Assembly (NCBI RefSeq): GCF_009677585.1
Contig: NZ_WKYV01000005.1
Coordinates: 163,657-227,656 of the forward strand
DNA length: 64,000 nt
From: Lactonifactor sp. BIOML-A5
GTDB lineage: Bacteria; Bacillota; Clostridia; Lachnospirales; Lachnospiraceae
Reading direction: 5' to 3'
Every line of letters starts with the position of its first letter. Position 1 is the stretch's first letter. Below, one piece after another: positions 26,434-37,036 of this stretch. A program made the translations under genes and the position numbers. The notes under the pieces are model-generated. The model saw nothing but the letters and a program-made list of their open reading frames with translations. It had not been told where the DNA came from and searched no databases.

Positions 26434-27249
26434 ATGAGAGCAAGAACAAAACATGTAGTATACAGTATGGGCGGTGCGCTGGCGTTGTCCCTGGCAATGA
26501 CAGTTCCCACCTTCGCGGATACCACAGGCGATACCCCCGATAACACCCAGACAGAAGCGGTCTGGACAGATAAAGTAGCAGCAGATGTGAACACTTATGC
26601 CAATATCCGGGTGGATGCATCTATCAACAGTCAGAGAGTCGGACGTCTTCCCAAAGGCGGCGTAGCCGTAGCGGTTGGGGAAAAGGACGGATGGATTCAG
26701 GTGTCTTCCGGTGATGTGGAAGGGTACATACGCGGAGACCTTCTGGTATCCGAGGAAGCAGCAAGAGATCTCTATGTTAGTACCTATGGCACGGAAGACA
26801 TATCTGTATGGGCAGAAGTAATAGAAGCCCGTCCTCAGGAGGCGGAAGCACCCCAGGAGGAGCCGGGAAGCCAGGAACAGGAAAGTGAAGAGACCGCGGA
26901 GACAGCAGTTTCCGTCAGCCAGGATGACCTGGATCTCATGGCGGCCATTATAGAATGTGAGGCCGGAGGGGAAAGCTACGAAGGAAAAGTTGCAGTTGGT
27001 GCGGTAGTTATGAACCGAGTAAACAGCAGCAAATTCCCCAACACTATCTCTGAGGTTATCTACCAGAGAGGCCAGTTTTCACCGGTGGCCAGCGGAAAAC
27101 TTTCCCGTGTACTCTCCAGAGGGGCCAGGGAGGACTGTTACGAAGCAGCCAGAGACGTATTAAACGGAGCCAACACAGTTGGAGATAAGCTCTTTTTCAG
27201 CGCCGGAAGCGGCAAGGGAATACAAATAGGAAATCAGCATTTTTATTAA
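26434..27249 (+). CDS. Secreted SH3-domain cell-wall hydrolase (SleB/Hydrolase_2 family)
   Basis: A 271-residue protein with a signal peptide (Arg/Lys-rich start, hydrophobic core LALSLAMTVPTFA, cleavage near residue 29). A bacterial SH3 domain (about 48-108: TYANIRVDASINSQRVG ... EGYIRGDLL) is followed by a Glu/Gln-rich linker (125-155) and a SleB-type lytic domain (about 160-271; AAIIECEAGGESYEGK contains the catalytic Glu, and MNRVNSSKFPNT and GQFSPV are family blocks). SleB-type enzymes cut spore cortex or vegetative peptidoglycan. With a sigma-A-like promoter, a vegetative wall role is at least as likely as germination. Confidence 0.9.
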   Translation: MRARTKHVVYSMGGALALSLAMTVPTFADTTGDTPDNTQTEAVWTDKVAADVNTYANIRVDASINSQRVGRLPKGGVAVAVGEKDGWIQVSSGDVEGYIRGDLLVSEEAARDLYVSTYGTEDISVWAEVIEARPQEAEAPQEEPGSQEQESEETAETAVSVSQDDLDLMAAIIECEAGGESYEGKVAVGAVVMNRVNSSKFPNTISEVIYQRGQFSPVASGKLSRVLSRGAREDCYEAARDVLNGANTVGDKLFFSAGSGKGIQIGNQHFY

Positions 27250-27259
27250 AAACTAAAAA

Positions 27260-27334
27260 GGGACAGGGCTGTCCGATTTTGGGACACCCTGAGTGCAAAA
27301 GGGGACGTGTTCTTTTTCAAAGGAACACGTCCCC
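27260..27334. repeat. Dispersed palindromic repeat, copy B
   Basis: GGGACAGGGCTGTCCGATTT at 27262 and a hairpin at 27301-27334 (GGGGACGTGTTC with GAACACGTCCCC). In inverted orientation it corresponds to copies A (15,431) and C (34,121). It lies just after the hydrolase stop codon and could act in transcript termination. Confidence 0.8.
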
Positions 27335-27413
27335 CATTGTATTTTTGTGTCTGTTATAGTATGATATAACAAAGAATGAGCAAAAATAATAACGGACAAA
27401 GAGGGGTGATATT

Positions 27414-27845
27414 ATGCAAGTACCTATTATATGGCTTGTGATTCTGGCAGTACTGTTGATTATTGAGATTGCGACTTTGGGGCTTACAACGATCTGGTTT
27501 GCCGGCGGAGCCCTCGTTGCATTTCTTGTTTCCCTGGTGGGAGGTCCTTTGTGGCTGCAGATTACACTGTTTATTGTTGTATCTTTCATTCTTTTAGTGT
27601 TTACAAGACCGGCAGCTGCCCGATTGCTCAACAAGAAGGTGGAAAAGACCAATGTGGAAAGTCTTCCCGGGCAGAAGGCAGTGGTTCTTCAGGAGATCAA
27701 TAATATTCAGGGAACTGGGCAGGTGAAGATGAATGGCCTTGAGTGGACTGCCAGATCCCAGAACGGCAAAATTATTCCTAAGGATGCGATTGTAAATGTA
27801 GTAACCGTTGAGGGCGTAAAACTGATTGTAGAAGAGGAGAACTAG
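27414..27845 (+). CDS. NfeD-family membrane protein
   Basis: A 143-residue protein with about three to four N-terminal membrane segments and a C-terminal OB-fold domain (GQKAVVLQEINNIQGTGQVK ...). This is the short NfeD form, which partners SPFH proteins in membrane microdomains. The SPFH gene follows 2 bp downstream. AGAGGGGTGATATT precedes the ATG. Confidence 0.88.
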   Translation: MQVPIIWLVILAVLLIIEIATLGLTTIWFAGGALVAFLVSLVGGPLWLQITLFIVVSFILLVFTRPAAARLLNKKVEKTNVESLPGQKAVVLQEINNIQGTGQVKMNGLEWTARSQNGKIIPKDAIVNVVTVEGVKLIVEEEN

Positions 27846-27847
27846 TT

Positions 27848-28777
27848 ATGGGATTTATCGTTTTATTAGTCTTTATCATCCTGGCATTGATTGTACTGGC
27901 ATCTTGTGTAAAAATTGTTCCCCAGGCACATGCTCTTGTTGTAGAACGCCTTGGGATGTTCCGGGGTACTTGGGGCGTAGGCATTCATTTTAAAATTCCT
28001 TTTATTGAGAGAATAGCCAAGAGGGTGAATCTGAAGGAGCAGGTGGTGGATTTTGCCCCCCAGCCAGTTATTACCAAGGATAATGTAACCATGAGAATTG
28101 ATACGGTAGTATTCTTTCAGATTACAGACCCGAGACTCTTCGCCTATGGCGTGGAGAACCCTATTATGGCTATTGAGAATCTGACAGCTACTACTCTGAG
28201 AAATATTATCGGCGATATGGAACTGGATGAGACCCTTACATCCAGAGAGATTATCAATACAAAGATGAGAGCATCCCTGGATATTGCCACAGACCCATGG
28301 GGCATAAAGGTGAACCGCGTGGAGCTTAAGAATATCATTCCTCCGTCAGCTATTCAGGATGCCATGGAGAAACAGATGAAGGCAGAGCGTGAGCGGAGGG
28401 AGTCAATCCTTATCGCTGAGGGTGAGAAGAAGTCCACCATTTTGGTAGCGGAAGGTAAAAAAGAATCCGTTATCCTGGACGCTGAGGCTGAGAAACAGGC
28501 TGCTATCCTGAGGGCGGAGGCAGAGAAGGAAAAGATGATCCGTGAGGCAGAGGGGCAGGCAGAGGCGATTCTGAAGGTTCAGGAGGCGAATGCACAGGGA
28601 ATCCGCATGATCCGGGAGGCCGGAGCTGACAATGCGGTGCTGACCATCAAGAGTCTGCAGGCATTCGAAAAGGCGGCTGACGGCAAGGCCACTAAGATTA
28701 TTATTCCGTCAGATATTCAGGGGATCGCAGGACTTGCATCCTCGCTGGCCGAGGTTATGAAGGATAAGGAAAAATAG
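27848..28777 (+). CDS. SPFH/Band 7 (stomatin-like) membrane protein
   Basis: A 309-residue protein with one N-terminal membrane helix (FIVLLVFIILALIVLASCV), a Band 7 domain (KIVPQAHALVVERLGMF ... through about 190) and an Ala/Glu-rich coiled coil (about 190-260; repeated AEAEKQAAILRAEAEKEK). Proteins of this family form large oligomers that organise membrane patches and protease access. It is paired with nfeD. A hairpin follows at 28,792. Confidence 0.92.
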   Translation: MGFIVLLVFIILALIVLASCVKIVPQAHALVVERLGMFRGTWGVGIHFKIPFIERIAKRVNLKEQVVDFAPQPVITKDNVTMRIDTVVFFQITDPRLFAYGVENPIMAIENLTATTLRNIIGDMELDETLTSREIINTKMRASLDIATDPWGIKVNRVELKNIIPPSAIQDAMEKQMKAERERRESILIAEGEKKSTILVAEGKKESVILDAEAEKQAAILRAEAEKEKMIREAEGQAEAILKVQEANAQGIRMIREAGADNAVLTIKSLQAFEKAADGKATKIIIPSDIQGIAGLASSLAEVMKDKEK

Positions 28778-28791
28778 AAACCGAACATCGG

Positions 28792-28826
28792 GAACGGAGG
28801 TATCACTGACGATACGTCCGTTCTTT
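28792..28826 (+). terminator. Hairpin after the SPFH gene
   Basis: GAACGGA (28792-28798) pairs with TCCGTTC (28817-28823), with an inner TATC/GATA extension; TTTG follows. The weak T-run makes it a moderate terminator. Confidence 0.5.
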
Positions 28827-28884
28827 GCTATCCTGAACCACACCGGACAGTAAACCAGTCAAATTGCAGCAGGGAGGCAGTCCT

Positions 28885-30057
28885 ATGTTACCAGTAATAG
28901 ACATGACAAAAGAATATGGAATTGTGCTTGAGGGGGGCGGCGCAAAGGGCGCATATCAGATTGGTGCGTGGAAGGCCCTGGTGGAGGCAGGTGTTAAGAT
29001 CAAAGGGATTGCAGGCACCAGCGTAGGGGCACTGAACGGCGCTCTTATGTGCATGGGAGATCTGGAAAATGCGGAGGAAGTGTGGGAAACCATATCATAT
29101 TCCAGGATTATGGATGTGGACGATGAGAAAATGGCGCAGCTGTTTAACGGGGAGCTGGGCCTTGCGGAAGCCCTCAGCGATGGCCTGGCATTTATGACGG
29201 AAGGAGGGGTGGATATAACCCCCCTGAAGGAGCTGATAGCCAAAAATATTGACGAGGACGCCATCCTTGCCTCCCCCATAGAGCTCTATGTACTAACTTT
29301 TTGTGTAGATGAGCTGAAGGAACTGGATGTTGATCTGAAAAAGGTAGACAAATCTCTCATGAAGGATTTCCTCCTGGCCAGCGCCTATTTGTTTCCCGTA
29401 TTTAAAAATGAGAAAATCCGGGGAAAGAGATATATTGACGGAGGGGCCATAAACAACGTTCCCCTGGGCTCCCTGGTGGATCGGGGATACAAAGATATTA
29501 TTATGATTCGGATCTATGGAGTGGGCAGAGAAAAGAAGGTAAAACTGCCGGAGGATGCGAATTTGATTACCGTTGCTCCCAGAGTTCAGCTGGGAAATAT
29601 CATTGATTTTGACAGCAAGAAGAGCCGAAGGAATATGCGGATCGGCTATTATGATGCCATGCGGGCTATCTACGGCCTGGGGGGGCGAATATATTATATT
29701 GAAGAAAATCAGGAAGAGTGTTATTATTTAAAGCAGCTGATTGACGTGGACAGAATCATTATGGACTATCTTCTGGAAACCTATCACATGGAACCGGCAG
29801 AGGGAATGGAAGTGAGAACGCTTATAGAAGTGATACTACCAGCCATTGCATCCGAACTAAAGCTGGGGAAGGAATGGACTTACAGGGAATTGTATCTGAC
29901 AATGCTTGAGGCCACGGCAAAAATGTGCAGAGTGCAGAAGTACAGAATCTATACGCTGAAGGAACTGCAGCATGAGGTGAACAGAAGACTGTACCGTCTT
30001 GTGGGAGATCCTGTGCCTGCGTTTGTGCAGATAATTTCTAAGGATATATTAATATAA
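28885..30057 (+). CDS. Patatin-like phospholipase
   Basis: A 390-residue protein with the patatin signature: oxyanion loop [15 protein letters not shown], nucleophile elbow GTSVGALNG (Ser) and the catalytic Asp in [13 protein letters not shown]. The first 200 residues hold the catalytic domain. The C-terminal part, about 200-390, is not recognised and may bind substrate or membrane. The ATG at 28885 follows AGGGAGGCAG; a TTG 21 bases earlier is too far. It probably hydrolyses acyl esters of membrane lipids. argF follows 20 bp downstream. Confidence 0.9.
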   Translation: MLPVIDMTKEYGIVLEGGGAKGAYQIGAWKALVEAGVKIKGIAGTSVGALNGALMCMGDLENAEEVWETISYSRIMDVDDEKMAQLFNGELGLAEALSDGLAFMTEGGVDITPLKELIAKNIDEDAILASPIELYVLTFCVDELKELDVDLKKVDKSLMKDFLLASAYLFPVFKNEKIRGKRYIDGGAINNVPLGSLVDRGYKDIIMIRIYGVGREKKVKLPEDANLITVAPRVQLGNIIDFDSKKSRRNMRIGYYDAMRAIYGLGGRIYYIEENQEECYYLKQLIDVDRIIMDYLLETYHMEPAEGMEVRTLIEVILPAIASELKLGKEWTYRELYLTMLEATAKMCRVQKYRIYTLKELQHEVNRRLYRLVGDPVPAFVQIISKDILI

Positions 30058-30077
30058 ATAAGCAGGAGGATAAGAGA

Positions 30078-31013
30078 ATGAATTTAAAGGGACGTAATTT
30101 TTTAACACTAAAGGATTTTTCGCCGGAGGAGATCCAGGGGCTTTTGGATCTGGCAGCTGATCTAAAGGCTAAGAAAAAGCAGGGGATTCTGGGAAACAGC
30201 CTGAAAGGAAAGAATATTGCACTAATTTTTGAAAAACCTTCTACCCGCACAAGATGTGCGTTTACTGTGGGGTGTACCGATGAGGGCGCGCATCCGGAAT
30301 ATCTGGGAACCAACGATATCCAGCTGGGAGCCAAAGAGAGTGTTGAGGATACGGCGAGAGTTCTGGGACGTATGTTTGACGGGATTGAATTCCGGGGATT
30401 CAAGCATGAGCACGTGGAAATGCTGGCCAAGTACAGCGGTGTTCCTGTGTGGAACGGACTTACCGATGACTATCACCCCACCCAGATACTGGCAGATTTT
30501 CTGACTATGATGGAACATCTGGGAACCCTGAAAGGACTGAACTTCGCCTATCTGGGGGATGGGAGAAATAATATGGCAAACAGCCTGATGATTGGCTGCG
30601 CCAAAATGGGGGTTAATTTCACAATTATAGCGCCCAAGGCTCTGTGGCCCAAGGAGGAACTGGTGGAGCTCTGTAAGGGATATGCGGACCAGGCCGGATC
30701 TGCTATAACCCTCTCAGAATCCACGGATGATGTGGCAGGGGCAGATGTCATTTACACCGATGTGTGGTGTTCCATGGGAGAAGAGAGCAAGGCAGCAGAA
30801 CGTGTGGAGCTCCTGAAGCCTTATCAGGTTAATGCGGAGCTTATGAAAAAGACCGGAAAGGACAGCACGATCTTCATGCATTGTCTCCCCGCGGTAAAAG
30901 GAAATGAAGTGACAGAAGAGGTATTTGAATCTGCCCAGTCTGTGGTATTTGATGAAGCCGAGAACCGTATGCACACCATTAAAGCTGTTATGGTGGCAAC
31001 TTTAGGAGAGTAG
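30078..31013 (+). CDS. argF: Ornithine carbamoyltransferase
   Basis: A 311-residue enzyme that makes citrulline from carbamoyl phosphate and ornithine, or runs the reverse in arginine breakdown. The carbamoyl-phosphate loop is [12 protein letters not shown], followed by [22 protein letters not shown] and the ornithine-binding [27 protein letters not shown] lies before the ATG. No other arginine gene is adjacent; birA follows 10 bp downstream and is probably co-transcribed. Confidence 0.95.
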   Translation: MNLKGRNFLTLKDFSPEEIQGLLDLAADLKAKKKQGILGNSLKGKNIALIFEKPSTRTRCAFTVGCTDEGAHPEYLGTNDIQLGAKESVEDTARVLGRMFDGIEFRGFKHEHVEMLAKYSGVPVWNGLTDDYHPTQILADFLTMMEHLGTLKGLNFAYLGDGRNNMANSLMIGCAKMGVNFTIIAPKALWPKEELVELCKGYADQAGSAITLSESTDDVAGADVIYTDVWCSMGEESKAAERVELLKPYQVNAELMKKTGKDSTIFMHCLPAVKGNEVTEEVFESAQSVVFDEAENRMHTIKAVMVATLGE

Positions 31014-31023
31014 CTGTTCTATT

Positions 31024-32007
31024 ATGAAAGGTGAACTATTAAGGATATTGAGGGAGGCGCCGGGATACGTTTCCGGACAGGAGCTGTGCGAGATCCTGGG
31101 CGTCTCCCGGACCGCCGTGTGGAAGACGATCAAGCAGCTGCGAGAGCAGGGATATGTCATTGAGGCTGCGCAGAATAAGGGTTATCATATGGTTGAGGCT
31201 CCGGATGTTATACAAAAAGGCGAGATTATAAGCCGTCTGAATACCCGGTGGCTGGGACAGAATCTTTTGTATCAGGATGAGGTGGATTCCACTAATACCT
31301 GGGCCAAAAGGGCCGGGGAGGACGGCGCTCCCGGCGGAACCGTTACGGTAGCCGATGTCCAGACAAAAGGGAAGGGCAGAAGGGGGAAAAGCTGGGTGAC
31401 CCCCAGAGGAACGACCATTGCCATGAGTCTCCTCCTACGCCCCGAGTTCGGCCCGGAACAAGCTTCCATGCTTACTATAGTGGCGGGACTCAGCGTTGCC
31501 CAGGCCATAGCCGGGGAAACCGGATTGGAGGCACAGATTAAGTGGCCCAATGATGTTGTAGTGGCGGGAAAAAAGGTGTGCGGGATTCTCACAGAGATGA
31601 GCGCGCAGATGGGGTATATTGAATACGTGGTCACCGGGATCGGCATTAATGTGAACACGAAGGAATTTGCCGAAGAAATTAAGGATGTGGCTACTTCTCT
31701 TTTTTTGGAAAGCGGCAGGATGTACAGCCGCGCGGCTCTCATAGCAGGAGTTCTAAAACGGTTTGAGGAAAACTACGGACGTTTTCTGGAGTCAGGGGAT
31801 TTGAAGCTTCTTCTGGAGGACTACCATAAGCATCTGATTAACTGCGGAAAAGAGATAAAGGTGCTGGATCCCAAGGGACATTATTCCGGCATTTCCCATG
31901 GAATTAACGAGAAAGGGGAACTGCTGGTGGAGAGAACGGACGGAACGGTGACCAGGGTCTTTGCCGGTGAGGTTTCTGTGCGGGGATTGTATGGATATAC
32001 AGAGTAA
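31024..32007 (+). CDS. birA: Biotin operon repressor / biotin-[acetyl-CoA-carboxylase] ligase
   Basis: A 327-residue bifunctional BirA: an N-terminal winged helix (EILGVSRTAVWKTIKQLRE, residues about 20-45), the ligase core with GRRGKSWVTPRGTTIAMS and KWPNDVVVAGKK, and a C-terminal SH3-like cap. It makes biotinyl-AMP, attaches biotin to carboxylases, and with its helix-turn-helix represses biotin genes. It follows argF closely. Confidence 0.95.
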   Translation: MKGELLRILREAPGYVSGQELCEILGVSRTAVWKTIKQLREQGYVIEAAQNKGYHMVEAPDVIQKGEIISRLNTRWLGQNLLYQDEVDSTNTWAKRAGEDGAPGGTVTVADVQTKGKGRRGKSWVTPRGTTIAMSLLLRPEFGPEQASMLTIVAGLSVAQAIAGETGLEAQIKWPNDVVVAGKKVCGILTEMSAQMGYIEYVVTGIGINVNTKEFAEEIKDVATSLFLESGRMYSRAALIAGVLKRFEENYGRFLESGDLKLLLEDYHKHLINCGKEIKVLDPKGHYSGISHGINEKGELLVERTDGTVTRVFAGEVSVRGLYGYTE

Positions 32008-32033
32008 GAATTGCAGAAAATAGAGGTAAGGTT

Positions 32034-32387
32034 ATGTATGATGACAGAGTAGTATTGTGCGGTGCAAGTGCATATGAGGAAAAATACTATTTTAACCAGG
32101 ATTTTGCCGCCCTTCCCCAGTCCATTCAGGATGAGCTCCATATCATGTGTGTGCTGTTTACACAGGATGTGGGCGGAATACTCACACTGGAATATGATGA
32201 GGACGGGAACCTGGAATTTAAGGTGGAAGCACTGGAGGCGGATGCCATGTTTGATGAGATTGGCAGCGCCCTTAAGATAAAAGAACTGCAGAGAACTAAG
32301 GGAGATCTTCTGGAATCCCTGGAATTATATTACCGGGTTTTCTTCCTGGGAGAGGATATGGAAGAGGACAGACAAGATACAAAATAA
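32034..32387 (+). CDS. Conserved hypothetical protein of Lachnospiraceae type
   Basis: A 117-residue acidic protein with no signal peptide or membrane segment ([19 protein letters not shown] ... [15 protein letters not shown]). I recognise it only as a small protein found between birA and coaX in related genomes; its function is not known. A short AGGTAAGG lies before the ATG. Spacing of 26 bp to birA and 14 bp to coaX places it in the operon. Confidence 0.7.
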   Translation: MYDDRVVLCGASAYEEKYYFNQDFAALPQSIQDELHIMCVLFTQDVGGILTLEYDEDGNLEFKVEALEADAMFDEIGSALKIKELQRTKGDLLESLELYYRVFFLGEDMEEDRQDTK

Positions 32388-32401
32388 GAGGAGGAGATGA
32401 C

Positions 32402-33178
32402 ATGCTGCTAGTAATCGATGTAGGCAATACCAACATTACCCTGGGGGTATTCCGGGAAAAGGAATTGATGGGGACCTATCGGATGACCACCAGAATGTCC
32501 CGGACATCGGATGAATACGGGATACTAATGTGTAATATGCTTGAGTATAGAGGGATCTCAAGGCATGAGATCGAAGATGTCATCATTAGTTCGGTAGTGC
32601 CGGATGTGATGCACTCACTCAGCAGCAGCATTATCAAATACTTTGACATAAAACCCATTCATGTAGGACCTGGAACAAAGACAGGCATCCGGGTAAGCGC
32701 AGTAAATCCCAAGGAAATCGGAGCGGACCGCATTGTAGATGCCGTGGCGGCATACACGCTGTACGGCGGGCCTGTGCTTGTTCTTGACTTTGGGACAGCT
32801 ACTACCTATGATCTGATTACGGAGGACGGAAGTTTTGTGGCAGGTATCACTTCTCCTGGGATCGAGATCAGCGCCCGGGCTCTTTGGGAGGACGCGGCTA
32901 AGCTTCCCAAGATTACCATTGAAAAGCCTGTCTCTATTCTGGCAAAGGAGACCATCACCAGCATGCAGGCAGGGCTTGTGTACGGATACATTGGACAAAC
33001 CGAATATATCATTAAGAAGGTAAAAGAGGAGTCCGGCCTCATTAATCTCAAGGTAGTGGCGACTGGGGGACTGGGAAAAATTATAGCGGATGAGACAGAT
33101 ATGATCGACATCTATGACACCCAGTTAACCCTTAAGGGACTGGAAATTATTTACGAGAAAACAAAGAAAGACAGATAG
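32402..33178 (+). CDS. coaX: Type III pantothenate kinase
   Basis: A 258-residue ASKHA-fold kinase that performs the first step of coenzyme A synthesis. The phosphate loop is [28 protein letters not shown] and [10 protein letters not shown] are the other family signatures. GAGGAGATGAC lies before the ATG. It sits between a small conserved protein and dusB. Confidence 0.95.
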   Translation: MLLVIDVGNTNITLGVFREKELMGTYRMTTRMSRTSDEYGILMCNMLEYRGISRHEIEDVIISSVVPDVMHSLSSSIIKYFDIKPIHVGPGTKTGIRVSAVNPKEIGADRIVDAVAAYTLYGGPVLVLDFGTATTYDLITEDGSFVAGITSPGIEISARALWEDAAKLPKITIEKPVSILAKETITSMQAGLVYGYIGQTEYIIKKVKEESGLINLKVVATGGLGKIIADETDMIDIYDTQLTLKGLEIIYEKTKKDR

Positions 33179-33189
33179 GTAGCAAAATC

Positions 33190-34158
33190 ATGCAGATTGG
33201 CAACGTAGTATTGGAGAATAACCTGATTCTGGCACCTATGGCAGGGGTAACTGACCTGCCTTTTCGTTTGCTGTGCAAGGAACAGGGGGCGGGGCTTCTG
33301 TGTATGGAGATGATCAGTGCGAAGGCCATCTATTTCGGAAACAAGAATACAGAGGCGCTCATGGAAATAGATGAGAGGGAGCGCCCTGTTGCCCTTCAGC
33401 TGTTCGGATCAGATCCCGATATTATCAGTGAGATGGCGAAGAAAATAGAAGAACGGCCCTTTGACATTCTGGACCTTAATATGGGCTGTCCGGTTCCGAA
33501 GGTAGTGAATAACGGAGAGGGGTCTGCTCTTATGAAGAATCCCAGGCTGATTCACGAAATAGTGAGCAAAACGGTTAAAGCAATTTCTAAGCCGGTAACC
33601 GTCAAAATACGGAAGGGTTTTACAGAAGACAGTGTAAACGCAGTGGAGACAGCCAAAATTATAGAGGATGCCGGAGCGGCGGCAGTTGCCGTTCACGGGA
33701 GAACCAGAGAACAATATTATTCAGGGAAGGCAGACTGGGACATTATACGCCGGGTAAAAGAGGCAGTATCCATACCAGTCATAGGAAACGGGGATGTAGA
33801 CTCCCCCGAGCGGGCAAAAGCCCTGGTGGAGGAGACAGGATGCGACGGAATCATGATAGGGCGTGCCGCCCGGGGGAATCCCTGGCTGTTTCACCAGATT
33901 CTCCATTACTTCCGCACCGGAGAAACAGAACCCAAACCGACAGCGGATGAAGTGTCAGATATGATACTCCGACATACCCGCCTGCAGATAGCGTGCAAAG
34001 GGGAATATACGGGAATCCGGGAGATGAGAAAGCATGTTGCCTGGTATACCGCCGGCTTTCCCCATTCCGCAAGGCTGAGAGAGAGAGTAAACCAGATTGA
34101 GAGTCTGGAGGACCTGGAGAGGGACGTGTTCCTTTTAAAAAGAACACGTCCCAAATGA
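33190..34158 (+). CDS. dusB: tRNA-dihydrouridine synthase
   Basis: A 322-residue flavoenzyme that reduces uridines in the tRNA D loop. LAPMAGVTDLPFR starts the TIM barrel, NMGCPVPKVV contains the catalytic Cys, and GNGDVDSPERA and GIMIGRAARGNPWLF bind FMN. The final 11 or so residues (RDVFLLKRTRPK) and the stop are encoded by copy C of the dispersed palindrome, so the C-terminus has been rewritten by the repeat. It overlaps no other gene and starts 11 bp after coaX. Confidence 0.95.
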   Translation: MQIGNVVLENNLILAPMAGVTDLPFRLLCKEQGAGLLCMEMISAKAIYFGNKNTEALMEIDERERPVALQLFGSDPDIISEMAKKIEERPFDILDLNMGCPVPKVVNNGEGSALMKNPRLIHEIVSKTVKAISKPVTVKIRKGFTEDSVNAVETAKIIEDAGAAAVAVHGRTREQYYSGKADWDIIRRVKEAVSIPVIGNGDVDSPERAKALVEETGCDGIMIGRAARGNPWLFHQILHYFRTGETEPKPTADEVSDMILRHTRLQIACKGEYTGIREMRKHVAWYTAGFPHSARLRERVNQIESLEDLERDVFLLKRTRPK

Positions 34159-34197
34159 GGGATGGCCTGTCCCTTTTTGAGAGTGGCCTGTCCCCAA
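34121..34197. repeat. Dispersed palindromic repeat, copy C
   Basis: The hairpin GGGACGTGTTCC...AAGAACACGTCCC (34121-34152) is followed by two GGCCTGTCCC motifs (34164-34173 and 34185-34194). It matches copy A in order and orientation. It encodes the C-terminus and stop codon of dusB. Confidence 0.8.
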
Positions 34198-34217
34198 TTG
34201 CGACTTCATGAAAAACC

Positions 34218-34246
34218 TTGACAATCCCTCTGGTATCCGCTATAAT
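34218..34246 (+). promoter_or_regulatory. Promoter of greA-lysS
   Basis: TTGACA (34218-34223), 17-bp spacer, TATAAT (34241-34246): full consensus sigma-A promoter, about 100 bp before greA. Confidence 0.85.
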
Positions 34247-34344
34247 ACTGTGATTGTTAAAAGGAAAAGTCTAAGCATTTATCACATAAATTTTAACATG
34301 AAAGACAAGAATTTTAATATGTAAGAAAGGGTGTAGAATAAGAC

Positions 34345-34827
34345 ATGGAAGAAAAGAAGAACTTGCTTACCTATGGGGGACTGAAAAAATTAGAGGATGA
34401 GCTTCAGGACCTGAAGGTATACCGCAGAAAAGAAGTGGCACAGAAGATTAAAGAGGCGAGAGAGCAGGGGGACTTGTCAGAGAACGCTGAATACGATGCA
34501 GCTAAGGATGAGCAGCGCGATATTGAAGCCCGTATTGAAGAGATTGAGAAGATTCTGAAAAATGCAGAAGTCGTAGTGGAAGATGAAGTGGATCTTGAAA
34601 AGATTGGTGTTGGATGTAAGGTAAAGGTACACGACTTTGAATATGAAGAAGATATTGAGTTTAAAATTGTTGGCTCTACAGAGGCGAACAGTCTGGAAGG
34701 AAAGATTTCCAACGAGTCTCCTGTGGGCAAGGCTCTAATCGGGGCCAGAGCAGGGGAAACGGTAAGTGTGGAAATGCCGTCCGGCATTATAGAATATAAA
34801 GTTCTGGAAATACAGAGAAACGTATAA
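34345..34827 (+). CDS. greA: Transcription elongation factor GreA
   Basis: A 160-residue protein with the N-terminal coiled coil ([15 protein letters not shown] ... [14 protein letters not shown], whose acidic tip enters the RNA polymerase channel) and a C-terminal FKBP-like domain ([20 protein letters not shown]). It rescues backtracked polymerase by stimulating transcript cleavage. It has a consensus promoter and is followed 13 bp later by lysS. Confidence 0.97.
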   Translation: MEEKKNLLTYGGLKKLEDELQDLKVYRRKEVAQKIKEAREQGDLSENAEYDAAKDEQRDIEARIEEIEKILKNAEVVVEDEVDLEKIGVGCKVKVHDFEYEEDIEFKIVGSTEANSLEGKISNESPVGKALIGARAGETVSVEMPSGIIEYKVLEIQRNV

Positions 34828-34840
34828 GGGAGTGGAAAAA

Positions 34841-36784
34841 GTGGCACAGCAGCAGAAAAATGCACAGGAACAGGATATTAACCAGTTATTAAAGGTGCGC
34901 CGGGAGAAGCTTGCGGACCTCCAGGCAAACGGCAAGAACCCTTTTGAAATTGTAAAATACGATGTAACACATCACAGCCAGGAAATCAAAGATAACTTTG
35001 AGTCGCTGGAGGGACAGACGGTAAACATTGCCGGCCGTATGATGTCCAAACGCGTTATGGGAAAGGCATCCTTCTGCAACGTACAGGATCTGCAGGGGGG
35101 AATCCAATCCTATGTGGCCAGGGACAGCGTTGGGGAAGAACCCTACAAAGATTTTAAAAAGATGGACATTGGCGACATTGTGGGGATCAGAGGCGAGGTA
35201 TTTAAGACAAAGACAGGTGAAATCTCCCTCCATGCTGCGGAAGTTACGCTGCTGTCCAAGAGTCTGCAGATTCTTCCGGAGAAGTTCCATGGATTGACCA
35301 ACACAGATCTCCGTTACCGCCAGAGATATGTGGATCTGATCATGAATGCGGAAGTCAAGGATACTTTTATCAAGCGTTCTCAGATTATCAGCGCCATCCG
35401 CAGATACCTGGGCCAGGAAGGATTCCTGGAGGTGGAGACACCTATGCTGGTATCCAACGCAGGAGGAGCAGCCGCCCGTCCCTTTGAGACGCATTTTAAC
35501 GCGCTGGACGAGGATTTTAAGCTGAGAATCTCTCTGGAATTATATTTAAAGAGGCTTATTGTAGGCGGAATGGAACGGGTATATGAGATTGGACGGGTAT
35601 TCCGCAACGAGGGGCTGGACACAAGACATAACCCGGAGTTCACCCTGATGGAGCTGTATCAGGCGTACACTGACTATAACGGTATGATGGACCTTACGGA
35701 GAATCTGTACCGTTTTGTGGCTCAGGAAGTACTGGGTACCACAACCATTACCTACAATGGCGTTGAGATGGATCTTGGTAAACCTTTTGAGCGCATCACT
35801 ATGCTGGACGCGGTGAAGAAGTATGCCGGCGTTGATTTTAATGAGATTCATACCCTGGAGGAGGCAAGAGCAGCTGCCAGGGAACATCACGTAGCGTTTG
35901 AAGAAAGGCACAAAAAGGGAGATATCCTGAGCCTGTTCTTCGAAGAATTTGCGGAAGAGCATTTGATCCAGCCAACCTTTGTTATGGATCATCCCATTGA
36001 GATATCTCCCCTTACAAAGAAGAAACCGGGCAATCCTGAATATGTGGAGCGCTTTGAGTTCTTCATGAATGGATGGGAGCTGGCCAACGCATACTCGGAG
36101 CTGAACGATCCCATCGATCAGCGGGAACGCTTCCAGGCACAGGAAGAGCTTCTTGCTCAGGGTGATGAAGAAGCGAACCATACAGACGAAGATTTCCTGA
36201 ATGCACTGGAAATCGGAATGCCGCCGACTGGGGGCATCGGATTCGGAATTGACCGGATGGTTATGCTGCTGACGGATTCAGCGGCTATAAGAGATGTGCT
36301 GCTGTTCCCGACAATGAAGTCCTTAGATGGTGTAAATAAGAAAAATGATGTAAATAATACAGCTTCTGAAGCACCTGAAAAAAATGTAAAAACTGAGTCT
36401 GAAAAGATTGATTTTTCTAAGGTAAAGGTAGAGCCTTTATTTGAGGAATTTGTTGATTTTGATACATTCAGCAAGTCAGATTTCCGTGCAGTAAAGGTTA
36501 AAGAGTGTGTTGCAGTACCGAAGTCAAAGAAACTGTTACAGTTTACTCTTGATGACGGAACAGGCACAGACAGAACCATTTTAAGCGGTATTCATAGCTT
36601 TTATGAGCCGGAAGAACTGGTTGGAAAGACTCTTATTGCTATCACAAATCTTCCACCGAGAGCTATGATGGGCATTGACTCTTGCGTTATGCTCCTCAGT
36701 GCTATTCATGAAGAAGAAGGCGAAGAAAAGCTTCATCTTCTGATGGTTGATGACCACATTCCGGCAGGTGCAAAGCTCTATTAA
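34841..36784 (+). CDS. lysS: Lysyl-tRNA synthetase with fused tRNA-binding domain; 3' end supplied by the integrated element
   Basis: A 647-residue class II synthetase. The anticodon OB-fold lies at about 65-170 and the catalytic core follows, with motif 2 ([16 protein letters not shown]) and motif 3 ([13 protein letters not shown]). After FPTMKSLD a variable linker leads to an EMAP/Trbp111-like tRNA-binding domain ([13 protein letters not shown] ... PAGAKLY). The start is GTG 34841, because AAGGGAG lies 8 nt before it; GTG 34832 overlaps that site. From about 36,314 the sequence turns AT-rich, and a second copy of this 3' end lies at 62,617. The tail therefore came with the element, which keeps the enzyme whole. 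Confidence 0.93.
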   Translation: MAQQQKNAQEQDINQLLKVRREKLADLQANGKNPFEIVKYDVTHHSQEIKDNFESLEGQTVNIAGRMMSKRVMGKASFCNVQDLQGGIQSYVARDSVGEEPYKDFKKMDIGDIVGIRGEVFKTKTGEISLHAAEVTLLSKSLQILPEKFHGLTNTDLRYRQRYVDLIMNAEVKDTFIKRSQIISAIRRYLGQEGFLEVETPMLVSNAGGAAARPFETHFNALDEDFKLRISLELYLKRLIVGGMERVYEIGRVFRNEGLDTRHNPEFTLMELYQAYTDYNGMMDLTENLYRFVAQEVLGTTTITYNGVEMDLGKPFERITMLDAVKKYAGVDFNEIHTLEEARAAAREHHVAFEERHKKGDILSLFFEEFAEEHLIQPTFVMDHPIEISPLTKKKPGNPEYVERFEFFMNGWELANAYSELNDPIDQRERFQAQEELLAQGDEEANHTDEDFLNALEIGMPPTGGIGFGIDRMVMLLTDSAAIRDVLLFPTMKSLDGVNKKNDVNNTASEAPEKNVKTESEKIDFSKVKVEPLFEEFVDFDTFSKSDFRAVKVKECVAVPKSKKLLQFTLDDGTGTDRTILSGIHSFYEPEELVGKTLIAITNLPPRAMMGIDSCVMLLSAIHEEEGEEKLHLLMVDDHIPAGAKLY

Positions 36785-36933
36785 GATGATGTAAAGATGT
36801 ACCGTTTTACCGAATAGACGGGACGTACTTCATTTGATAAAAAACTAAAAAAACAGCGATTTACATCAAACTTACATCATTTGATGCAGAAATCGGTGCA
36901 AGCAAGAAAAAATCGCATAATTAGTGCAATGAG

Positions 36934-36965
36934 TGGGCAATTCCAATCGGAGTTGCCCATTTTTA
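36934..36965 (+). terminator. Terminator after lysS
   Basis: TGGGCAATTCC (36934-36944) pairs with GGAGTTGCCCA (36949-36959) with a 4-nt loop and one G-U pair; TTTTT follows. Confidence 0.8.
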
Positions 36966-37036
36966 AAATGAATGGAAATGCAAATAGGAATTTATCAGAA
37001 AATGAGGAATAGTTGAAATGGAGGCACTATAATAAC

